Source: Terrabacter sp. Root181
GTDB taxonomy: Bacteria; Actinomycetota; Actinomycetes; Actinomycetales; Dermatophilaceae
NCBI RefSeq assembly: GCF_001428505.1
Contig: NZ_LMHU01000007.1
Span: 248,133 to 312,132, forward strand
Length of the DNA stretch: 64,000 nucleotides
Direction: 5' to 3'
Both the position numbers and the translations under genes were made by a program. Under the pieces are notes generated by a model, which was given only the letters and a program-made list of their open reading frames with translations, was not told the origin of the DNA and made no database searches. Shown piece by piece: positions 51,073 through 58,422 of this stretch. The stretch's first letter is position 1, and the number at the start of each line of letters is the position of its first letter.

Positions 51073-51765
51073 ATGGAACCGATCCCGGAGACGCGGCAAG
51101 CCCTCGAGCGACTCGGCCAGTACGGCGACTCAGCCTTGCAAGACGACCTGACGGACATCGCGGCGACGGTTCTGGCAGCGGCCCCGGGGATCGTGGGGTT
51201 CAGCCTTGGCCTCGTTCGCGAAGGTGTCACCTTCACCTATGTGGCGACCTCCGAGACCGTGGCCTCGCTCGACGCAGTCCAGTTCGTCGACGGCGGTCCC
51301 TGCGTCGACGCGGTCGGGGCCGGCGAGACCGTGCTCACGGACGAGGAGGAGCTGTTCGACGAGAAGCGCTGGCAGTGCTTCGCCCAAGCCAGCGCCACCG
51401 CTGGAGTCCGCAGCACGCTGTCTCTGCCGATCCTGACTGGCGAGACGGTCACTGCGGGCATCAACGTCTACGGCGCCGGGAGCGACACCTTCAGCGGTCA
51501 CGAGCAGCGACTCGCCGAGATCTTCGGTGCCTGGGTCCCGGGTGCCGTGCACAACGCCGATCTCTCCTTCACCACCCGGACCAGAGCGACGGAAACCCCC
51601 GCACGGATCGAGGACCTCGACACGCTCAGCCGCGCGGCCGGCATCCTTGCGGCCCAGCAAGGCATTTCGCCCCGCGAGGCCGACGCCAAGCTTCACGATG
51701 CTGCGGACCGCGCCGGAGTGTCGGTCGTAGCCGTGGCCCGGTTGATCGTCCGCTCCCGTTCGTGA
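51073..51765 (+). CDS. GAF-type sensor protein with C-terminal ANTAR-like helices
   Basis: Protein of 230 residues. It starts MEPIPETRQALERLGQYGD. GAF domain at about 35-165 (VQFVDGGPCVDAVGAGETVL is the binding loop) and a C-terminal helical part (IEDLDTLSRAAGILAAQQGI, then SPREADAKLHDAADRAGVSV) that fits ANTAR. GGGTAC (51058-51063) lies 9 bases before the ATG without a good -35, so transcription may start right at the gene. A truncated copy of its N-terminus is at 37310. Confidence 0.85.
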   Translation: MEPIPETRQALERLGQYGDSALQDDLTDIAATVLAAAPGIVGFSLGLVREGVTFTYVATSETVASLDAVQFVDGGPCVDAVGAGETVLTDEEELFDEKRWQCFAQASATAGVRSTLSLPILTGETVTAGINVYGAGSDTFSGHEQRLAEIFGAWVPGAVHNADLSFTTRTRATETPARIEDLDTLSRAAGILAAQQGISPREADAKLHDAADRAGVSVVAVARLIVRSRS

Positions 51766-51838
51766 CGACGCACGATTGCGGCTCACCCGCAGGTCCCGGC
51801 CGAGCGTCGTTTGTCGTCTTTGGGGGCCGCTGTGCCGC

Positions 51839-52270
51839 TCAGCCACCGCCCATCGCGACACTGCCGTCGGACAGCACCGGTGAGATGAGCCCGAAGACGT
51901 TCCCATCGGGGTCGAGCAGGTAGCCGACACGGCCGATGCCCTGCATGTCGGCCAGCGGCAGTGCCTCCGAGGCCCCGAGGTCGAGGCCCTTCTGGAAGAG
52001 CTCGTCGATGCTGCCGTCGACGCCCACCACGACGTTGCAGCCGTTGACGGGCCCGCCGCGCTCGGGTGCCGGGCCCTGACGCTGCGTGAGCCCGCCGTTG
52101 ATGCCGTTGCCGGGGGCGTTCATGCCGATGGCGCCATCGCCGGTGTCGATCGACCAGTAGGGCATGTCGCCGAACTGCGTGAACGTCCACCCCAGCAGCT
52201 GCCCGTAGAAGTCGATGAGCGCCTGCGGCTCAGACGCATGGATCTCGAAGTGCACCACGAGGTTCGACAC
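51839..52270 (-). CDS. VOC family protein
   Basis: Protein of 143 residues with VVHFEIHASEPQALIDFYGQ and LLGWTFTQFGDMPYWSIDTG at the start, the typical VOC metal-side strand, and IGRVGYLLDPDGNVFGLISP in the second half. Likely a lyase, dioxygenase or resistance protein of the glyoxalase fold; substrate unknown. Confidence 0.88.
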   Translation of the reverse strand: MSNLVVHFEIHASEPQALIDFYGQLLGWTFTQFGDMPYWSIDTGDGAIGMNAPGNGINGGLTQRQGPAPERGGPVNGCNVVVGVDGSIDELFQKGLDLGASEALPLADMQGIGRVGYLLDPDGNVFGLISPVLSDGSVAMGGG

Positions 52271-52605
52271 GGCAACTCCCCCAGACGATGGGCTTTCACG
52301 CTACGCCGGTCGGACGGCATCCTCCAGAGATCTCGTCGGCAGCGGCGGGGGCTCGAAGGTGGATGAGTCGGCCGATACGCCGGAGATTGAAACAGCCCGG
52401 TCGTCCGTGCTGCCTGTAGTGCCCCAAGCCCCTGAACTGCACAAATGCGAAGTTGGCATCGTGGGGCACGGAAGCCACGCGGTAGGGGGACCGGGCTGCC
52501 GCCGGGACGAAGTGGCCGGGGCGGAGGCGTTGAGTCCTTGGACGGTCATCGGCTGAAGGGCTGCGCGTCGCGCATGCCGATGGGACAGTGGGCGGGGAGG
52601 TGTGC
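52271..52605. other. Intergenic gap containing the left rnpB-like repeat
   Basis: 335 bases with no good reading frame. It includes the 25-bp rnpB-end copy at 52359-52383; after it the sequence is unlike its neighbours and leads to the kinase gene's ribosome site (GGGGAGG at 52594). Confidence 0.55.
52359..52383 (-). repeat. Left copy of the rnpB 3'-end repeat (possible att site)
   Basis: 25 bases identical to 57934-57958, the 3' end of the RNase P RNA gene (minus strand). Only the end is present here, not the rest of rnpB. GAA one base further out is also shared. The same orientation on both sides is expected for attL/attR of an element that integrates into the 3' end of an RNA gene. Confidence 0.8.
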
Positions 52606-53748
52606 ATGTCTTGGGGCGGCCTTGACCACCAACGTCCCGACGTGACGGCTGCGGTCCGGCGGCTCCTGGCCGACGAGGCGGCCGAGGTCGGCGACTGGGC
52701 CACCACCGAGCTCGCTCTGGGGGCGGCCAACAACCCGACATCCGGTGCCGCGACCCGACTTCGCGGGACCGCCACGACGAACGGGACAGACCGAGCGTGG
52801 TCGCTGGTTGCCAAGGTCGTCCGCCCCAGCCCGCACGACAGGCAGACCCCTCACTCCGTCATCTACTGGAGGCGCGAGGCCGACGTCGCCATCAGCGGTG
52901 TGCTGGAGCACGGCCTGGGCCTACGCGCTCCTCGGTGCCTGGGCGTTGTCGAAGCACACCCCGAGGCTGTCGTGATCCTGTTCGAGGACATCGGCGAGGT
53001 GTCGCACGTGTCGGGCTACGACGACGAGGAGTTCGCCGTCGCCGCGGCCGCGCTCGGCCGCTTCCAGGCGTACTACGTCCAGGGCCCGCCGCTGCCTGCG
53101 CGAGCGTGGTTGACCGGCAACCTGGTCGGGCGGTTCCGGAGCGCGTGCCTGCCCCAGCTCCGGGTCGTGCACGACGTGCTGTGGGACCGGCCCGCTCGCC
53201 TCAGACGCTTCGAGATCGCGATGGGCGTCGACCCGGCTCTGCTCGTCGCTGCGCTGGATGACCCGACCCCCTTCATCGAGGTCCTGGAATGGCTGCCACA
53301 GGCGTTGTGCCACAACGACGCTCACGTGAACAACCTCGTCGTGCGGCGGTCCGCCGAGGGTGGTTGGGACGTGTGGGCCATCGACTGGCAGATGGTCGGC
53401 ACCGGTCCACTCGGCAGCGACCTCGCGCAGCTGCTCGTCGAGGTGGCCGAGCCTGACCTGCCGCGCGTGGAGACGATCGTGCTCGAGGCCTACCTCGCCG
53501 CCCTGCACGACGACGGTGTCAGGGTCGGGCGTGAGGCAGTCGAGTTCGCGTATGCCGCGAACGTGGCGCTGAGGCATGCTTCGTGGGTGCTCTACCTGCT
53601 GGGACGCTCCCTGGACGAGCTGCCACAGGGCGCACCGGACGAGGACGTCCTCAGGGCCTGCCTGCCGGCCCTCGAGCACCCGGGGCTCGGGCACTGCGCC
53701 GCGATGCTCGAACGCGCCGACCGCCTCCGGCGCCGGCTCGGCACGTGA
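52606..53748 (+). CDS. Aminoglycoside phosphotransferase (APH)-fold kinase-like protein
   Basis: Protein of 380 residues from ATG 52606 with GGGGAGG 5 bases upstream. Kinase motifs: catalytic LPQALCHNDAHVNNLVV (HND-x-H-x2-N) and the metal-binding VWAIDWQMVGTG (Asp of the DFG-equivalent). An N-terminal lobe with RAWSLVAKVV (candidate ATP-site Lys) precedes. It phosphorylates an unknown small molecule; antibiotic resistance is possible but not shown. Confidence 0.85.
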   Translation: MSWGGLDHQRPDVTAAVRRLLADEAAEVGDWATTELALGAANNPTSGAATRLRGTATTNGTDRAWSLVAKVVRPSPHDRQTPHSVIYWRREADVAISGVLEHGLGLRAPRCLGVVEAHPEAVVILFEDIGEVSHVSGYDDEEFAVAAAALGRFQAYYVQGPPLPARAWLTGNLVGRFRSACLPQLRVVHDVLWDRPARLRRFEIAMGVDPALLVAALDDPTPFIEVLEWLPQALCHNDAHVNNLVVRRSAEGGWDVWAIDWQMVGTGPLGSDLAQLLVEVAEPDLPRVETIVLEAYLAALHDDGVRVGREAVEFAYAANVALRHASWVLYLLGRSLDELPQGAPDEDVLRACLPALEHPGLGHCAAMLERADRLRRRLGT

Positions 53749-54114
53749 CCCTGCGCTGGAGCCAGACAGGGTGCGTGATCGGACTGGAGTGAGACGACGG
53801 AATGGACACGTGACTCGCTGCACGCAGTCGTGGCCACCTGGATGCTGTCAACGACGTCGACTCAGTTCGGCTCATCGACCGTGAATGTCCTGGGAGCGCA
53901 TTCAATCTGAATCGCGCATGAGACGGCGCCGCGGTGCGAACCAGGTGCTCGCTGCCTGCCGCATGCACTCGGCGATCCACGCGCGTTGGACCTTCCGGGT
54001 CGCCGACGCTCTGACAACGTTCACCGCCCGCGCACCCGGGCCGAAGACCCTGAAGGCCATGGTGGCGCCGCAGGTGTGTCATAGGCTTCGCACATCCGGC
54101 ATTGGAGGCGCGCC
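53749..54114. other. Gap with no recognisable gene
   Basis: 366 bases. Small frames have poor codon use. The last bases TTGGAGGCGCGCC supply the glutaminase ribosome site. Confidence 0.5.
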
Positions 54115-55140
54115 ATGAGCAAGCTGTCGATGCATGAGCAGCTGCCGTTCGACGAGGAAGCGGTCAGGTCGTCGATCTCGACCGGAGAGCTACCAGAACC
54201 GGACGAGGTCAAGGTCGCTGTCACCGAGGCGTACGAGCGGTATCGGGCAAACCGCGAAGGTGCCGTGGCCGACTACATCCCGGTCCTGGCCGAGGCGTCG
54301 CCGGACTGGTTCGGTATCTCGGTGGTGGGAGCTCGAGGAAGGTCGTTCGAGATCGGGGACGTCGAGAGAACGTTCTCGATCCAGAGTGTGTCGAAGCCGT
54401 TCGTGTTCGCGCTGGTCTGTGAGGCGGTCGGAGACGTCGACGCGCGCCGCCTGCTCGGGGTCAACAGCACCGGCTTCCCCTTCGACTCGCTGGTGGCGGT
54501 CGAGCTCAACCTGGACAGGACGATGAACCCGTTGGTCAACGCGGGCGCGATTGCGGCCACGAGTCTGGTGCCGGGGAGCACCGCGGCGGAGAAGTGGGAC
54601 CGGGTCAGAGACGGCCTTTCGCGCTTCGCCGGCCGTGAGCTCAGCCTGAACGAGAGGGTCTACGCCTCGGAGTCCGCCACCAACCTGCGCAACCAGGGCA
54701 TCGCCCACCTGCTGCAGAGCTACGGCCGTCTCTACTTCGACCCCGACGAGGCCACCGACGTCTACACCCGCCAGTGCTCTCTCGACGTGAACGTCCACGA
54801 CCTTGCGGTCATGGCGTCCACGCTCGCCAACGGTGGCGTCAACCCGGTGACCGGAGAGGCGGTCGTCGGGCCCGGCGCGTGCCGGCGTGTTCTGGCGGTG
54901 ATGGCCACAGCCGGCCTGTACGAGCTGTCCGGCGACTGGCTCTACGAGGTCGGGGTCCCCGGCAAGAGCGGGGTGAGCGGCGGCATCGTCACTGTCGCAC
55001 CCGGCAAGGGCGGTCTGGCCACGTTCTCCCCTCCCCTGGACGTGGCGGGCAACAGCGTGCGCGGTCAGCTGGTCACCAAGTACCTGGCGGAACGGCTCGG
55101 ACTCAACCTCTTCGCCTCGGTGACGGTCTCGAAGGACTAG
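54115..55140 (+). CDS. glsA: Glutaminase
   Basis: Serine-dependent beta-lactamase-fold glutaminase of 341 residues that hydrolyses glutamine to glutamate and ammonia. Active-site motif FSIQSVSKPFVFAL (Ser-x2-Lys), TMNPLVNAGAIAATS, YASESATNLRNQGIAHLLQS and VPGKSGVSGGIVTVAPGKGG are all intact. N-terminal 40 residues are charged. Length is slightly over the usual 310. Inside the island; no STAS extension. Confidence 0.93.
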   Translation: MSKLSMHEQLPFDEEAVRSSISTGELPEPDEVKVAVTEAYERYRANREGAVADYIPVLAEASPDWFGISVVGARGRSFEIGDVERTFSIQSVSKPFVFALVCEAVGDVDARRLLGVNSTGFPFDSLVAVELNLDRTMNPLVNAGAIAATSLVPGSTAAEKWDRVRDGLSRFAGRELSLNERVYASESATNLRNQGIAHLLQSYGRLYFDPDEATDVYTRQCSLDVNVHDLAVMASTLANGGVNPVTGEAVVGPGACRRVLAVMATAGLYELSGDWLYEVGVPGKSGVSGGIVTVAPGKGGLATFSPPLDVAGNSVRGQLVTKYLAERLGLNLFASVTVSKD

Positions 55141-55741
55141 GCAGGCCGTGCGAGGCACCCAGCCCGCCGACTCTCTCCTCCCGGTCAGCCCGAGCATCCG
55201 GTACCTGGAGCCCAGTTCGACGTCGGTCCCCTGGTAGTCCGGCCCCGGGTCGCACGATGGATCGCGCGACCATGCCGGTGACCTTCCCCGTCCTCCGAGC
55301 ACGAGAGTCAGGCGCGTCGATTCCCTTCGGCTGCAAGCCCGGTCATGTCTGCCGCGGACACCGTCGTGTACAGGCTGCTCGGCTTGGCCCACTGGCGGCT
55401 CCGATTCCTGTGTCACCGAGTGGCTTGCACAGCGGACGCCGGCGTTCGGGCCTGGTAGCCGACCTTTGAGCTCCACGTGCCTGTTGTTCGATCTGCACGC
55501 CGTCACCGCTGAGGTGTAGGCGATGGCGGTCCCTGACGAGCCAGCACGCTGCGCCCCACGAGGGTTGGCGATTCCACACGCGTGGCGGCCCTTGAACGGG
55601 ATGTCGTCACGCCGCCGTGCCGCCGCGCCCACCAGCATTGACCGCAGGCAAGCTGAGCCGACCCTCGGCATAGGCAGCTGACGCGCGTATTCGTCCGGGC
55701 TCGGTCAGAGAACTGACGCGGGGTGCGTTTCGGCTGACAAC
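55141..55741. other. 601-base stretch without a convincing gene
   Basis: No frame shows sustained G/C-ending codons on either strand; base use is mixed. A CTGACGCG motif occurs twice near 55680-55720. It may hold the CHAT gene promoter or decayed sequence. Confidence 0.5.
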
Positions 55742-57688
55742 GTGACGAACCAAGGGGATGATCGAAAGGGTGCATGGGCGAGGCGGCGCATGGATTCAGT
55801 GATGGAGATCGAGATCGGGCCGGCGGGCGTGGCCGGTCGGTTCACCGTGCGGGTGCTTCGTTCGGTCGGCGCGGGGGAGCCCACGACGTCGTGCGCGCTC
55901 GACGTGGAGGGTCTGCTCGCGCAGCGGCACGGGCTAGAGGACAGCATTCTCGCCTCGTCCATCGCGGCTCGTCGTGTCACGCCGGCGCACGAGTCATCTC
56001 TGGAGGCGGTCGGCACCCTGCTCTTCGACGCTGTTTTCGCCGGGCAGGTGCGCGAGGCCTACCGCACAAGTGTCGCCGTCGCGGAAAACCGTGGTGAAGG
56101 GGTGCGCCTGCTTCTTCGGCTGACAGCGCCGGGGCTCGCCGCGCTGCCTTGGGAGGCCCTCTATGACCGTGAGGGGCGCATCTACCTGTGTCGCAAGGAG
56201 CCGCTGCTGCGGCAGATCGGGACGACGCCCGCCACACCAACTCTTCCCCTCGAGCCACCTCTGCGGGTGCTCGCACTCATCGCATCGCCGAGCACGCTGC
56301 CCTCACTGGACGTTGCCGGCGAACGGGCACGTTTGGAGGAGGCCCTGGGCGAGCAGGTCGATACCGGATGGATCCACCTCGAGTGGCTCCTCGACGCAAG
56401 CTGGCAGCGTCTGCACGAGAAGCTGCTAGACGAGTCGTGGCACGTCCTGCACTTCATCGGGCACGGCGCCTTCGACCACACACGAGACGAGGGCGTGCTC
56501 GCGTTCGTCGGACCCGACGGGCGCGCGGACCTCATCAACGCGAGCAGCTTCGCGGACTTGCTGCACGAAGCCAGGCAACGGCCGCGACTGGTCGTGCTCA
56601 ACGCGTGCCTCACCGCGGCCGAGAGCACCGACGACCTCTTCTCGGGTACGGCAGCAGCCTTGGTACGCAGCGGGATCAACGCTGTGGCTGCGATGCAGTT
56701 CGCCATCAGTGATAGAGCGGCCATCGCCTTTGCGCGCGGCTTCTACATGTCGCTCGCGCACGGTCGCGCCATCGACGAGGCGATGCGCAGCGGGAGGATC
56801 GGCATCCTCGGTGTCACCCGAGACACGCTCGAGTGGGTGACACCCGTTCTATGTGTGCGCGGCGACGACACACGACTCTTCGATGTCAAGCCCGATGCAG
56901 CACCCGTCCCTCCGACAGGAGATCCCGTCTCGCCGACAGGAGAGCCCGACCCGCCAAGCATGGAGCGCACCGCTCCGGCATCTGGTCCACGGGAGGGGGA
57001 CCGCACCCGGTCTCTTCAGGTAGAGCCAGCAGAGGGCGCGACAACGGTCGGCGGGCCGACTCGCGTCGCCCGGCTAGCGCGGCCGCGCCGCCGCCGGGTC
57101 TACGCTGCCGCGGCTGCACTGTTCATCGCGGTCGCCGGGACCGCGGCCACCCTGCTGATCCTGGACCGGAGGGACGCGGGCCGCCCAGCAGGCAACGAGA
57201 TCACCGCGGCAGCCGCTTGGCGGCTCGTCATCAGCAACAAGATCAAGGGCAGCAACGGCTGCACTGTCACAGTGACGAACACCGACACCGGCGATCAGAG
57301 ACCATTCGAGAGTGTCTGGGGGACCAAGACGTTCCAGATGCAGACCGAAGGCACGTTCCGATGGGAAGCCAACGACCCGGGCTGCCTCGTGGTCCAGCGC
57401 TCCGGGTCCGGGAAGGCCGTCCTGCCATTCAGCCAGAAGGCCGGCACGGGTGACACCGACGTCTTCGCGGCACCGAAGGCTCCGGGTAAAGTCGCCGTGC
57501 AGGTCTTGGCGTTCAACAGCTACGGCCAGTGCGCTTTCGAGCTGCACGATGCCGCGGACGGACAGCTTGTGGACCTCGGCACGGTGCCCCAAGGCGAAGG
57601 CCCGCTGCGGCTCGAGCCGAACGGACGCTCCGAGGTCTACCTCGCCGACTTCGCCGGATGCGACGTGCGGGTATCCGCTGAGCCCTAA
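55742..57688 (+). CDS. Membrane-anchored CHAT (caspase-like) domain protein
   Basis: Protein of 648 residues; GTG 55742 is the longest start, ATG 55790 (MDSVMEIEIGP) with GAGG upstream is also plausible. Residues about 20-390 are a CHAT protease domain: LPWEALYDREGRIYLCRK, then catalytic His in WHVLHFIGHGAFDHTRD and catalytic Cys in RLVVLNACLTAAESTDD, followed by AIAFARGFYMSLAHGRAIDE. A Pro/Ser linker leads to one helix (YAAAAALFIAVAGTAATLLI, about 455-475) and a beta-rich outer domain with three Cys pairs possible. Such proteins cut target proteins after activation; a defence or death role is a hypothesis. Confidence 0.88.
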   Translation: MTNQGDDRKGAWARRRMDSVMEIEIGPAGVAGRFTVRVLRSVGAGEPTTSCALDVEGLLAQRHGLEDSILASSIAARRVTPAHESSLEAVGTLLFDAVFAGQVREAYRTSVAVAENRGEGVRLLLRLTAPGLAALPWEALYDREGRIYLCRKEPLLRQIGTTPATPTLPLEPPLRVLALIASPSTLPSLDVAGERARLEEALGEQVDTGWIHLEWLLDASWQRLHEKLLDESWHVLHFIGHGAFDHTRDEGVLAFVGPDGRADLINASSFADLLHEARQRPRLVVLNACLTAAESTDDLFSGTAAALVRSGINAVAAMQFAISDRAAIAFARGFYMSLAHGRAIDEAMRSGRIGILGVTRDTLEWVTPVLCVRGDDTRLFDVKPDAAPVPPTGDPVSPTGEPDPPSMERTAPASGPREGDRTRSLQVEPAEGATTVGGPTRVARLARPRRRRVYAAAAALFIAVAGTAATLLILDRRDAGRPAGNEITAAAAWRLVISNKIKGSNGCTVTVTNTDTGDQRPFESVWGTKTFQMQTEGTFRWEANDPGCLVVQRSGSGKAVLPFSQKAGTGDTDVFAAPKAPGKVAVQVLAFNSYGQCAFELHDAADGQLVDLGTVPQGEGPLRLEPNGRSEVYLADFAGCDVRVSAEP

Positions 57689-57736
57689 TTGGACTGACCA
57701 CCGACGTCAGGCGCGGCGTGCCTGCTGGACGATGAC

Positions 57737-57802
57737 GAAGACCTCGGAGTGAGGTGCGGAGCAACCACGCACCCACACCGGACTCACAACGGAGGTCTTC
57801 GT
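57737..57802. repeat. 11-bp inverted repeat of an IS481-type end
   Basis: ACGAAGACCTC (57737-57747) and GAGGTCTTCGT (57792-57802) directly before the transposase stub. The right arm matches the GAGGTCTTCG sequence that usually precedes IS481-family transposase starts. Confidence 0.45.
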
Positions 57803-57900
57803 TGTCCCATGCCAACGCCTGTCCGACTCCTGCCGGTCGACTCCGCCTGGCCCAGCTCGTCGTCGAGCAGGGCGGACGCATTGCGGACCAACGGGGGTGA
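57802..57900 (+). pseudogene. IS481-family transposase, N-terminal stub
   Basis: TTG start, then LSHANACPTPAGRLRLAQLV and VEQGGRIADQRG, the typical N-terminus of IS481-like transposases (SHANAxLTPxGRLRL), ending in TGA after 32 codons. The rest of the gene (about 280 codons) is missing; the rnpB repeat begins 34 bases later. Confidence 0.65.
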
Positions 57901-57933
57901 CCAAACACATCACCGCAGGTCAGAGGCCTGAAA

Positions 57934-57958
57934 GTGGATGAGTCGGCCGATACGCCGG
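57934..57958 (-). repeat. Right copy of the rnpB 3'-end repeat
   Basis: Identical to 52359-52383. Here it forms the authentic 3' end of rnpB, including the 3' strand of helix P1 (GGCCGACTCATCC on the minus strand), which pairs with GGATGAGTCGGCC at the 5' end of the RNA. Confidence 0.85.
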
Positions 57959-58337
57959 GTTCTGTTCCGCGCCACCGTTACCGGTGACGTGGCGACGGCC
58001 ATCCATCTAGGCCGGCCATTGCTGGCCGGCTCGAGCGTCCTACCCGCGCACTCGACCGGGCCGGTCTCCCCGACACCCGAGGGCGTCGATCGTGCACTGT
58101 CTGGACTTGCTCCGGGTGGGGTTTACCGAGCCGCTCCAGTCACCTGGAGCGCTGGTGGTCTCTTACACCACCGTTTCACCCTTACCGGCTGCCGAAGCGG
58201 CCGGCGGTCTGTTCTCTGTGGCACTGTCCCGCGGGTCACCCCGGGTGGCTGTTGGCCACCACCCTGCCCTGTGGAGCCCGGACGTTCCTCGGCAGGGCCG
58301 AGGCCCTGACGCGACCGTCTGGCCGACTCATCCGCGC
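57934..58337 (-). ncRNA. rnpB: RNase P RNA (M1 RNA), type A
   Basis: On the minus strand the P1 helix GGATGAGTCGGCC (58333-58321) pairs with GGCCGACTCATCC at the 3' end. Conserved parts follow in order: GAGGAACGTCCGGGCTCCA (CR-I) near 58285-58267, then CAGGGCAG and GGTGACCCGCGGG, the CR-II/III region GGGTGAAACGGTGGTGTAAG near 58180, the CAAGTCCAG segment, and ACAGAA-CCCGGCGTATCGG before the end. Length about 404 fits actinobacteria. TATGCT (58346-58341) lies a few bases upstream as a -10 element. It processes tRNA 5' ends. Confidence 0.93.
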
Positions 58338-58422
58338 ACCAGCATAGGGGCGTATGCCGTCCGCCGCGTCGGCGCCCACCGGGCCGACTCCCCCGGCAGG
58401 GCGCTCGAGCGGTTCAGGGTGC

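Larger units (their letters stand above)
52359..57958. mobile_element. Candidate genomic island flanked by rnpB-end direct repeats
   Basis: 5.6 kb between two direct repeats derived from rnpB. Contents: kinase-like gene, glutaminase, CHAT-domain protein, IS481-like transposase stub. No integrase gene is seen, so if this is an integrated element it is incomplete or not self-mobile. Boundaries are defined by the repeats only. Confidence 0.55.

Noticed and set aside
52588-52605. Earlier GTG start of the kinase-like gene
   Set aside because: The GGGGAGG ribosome site lies inside that extension, so ATG 52606 is preferred.
54190-55671. Long minus-strand frame over the glutaminase
   Set aside because: Shadow of glsA; low-complexity Arg/Asp content and no homology-like motifs.
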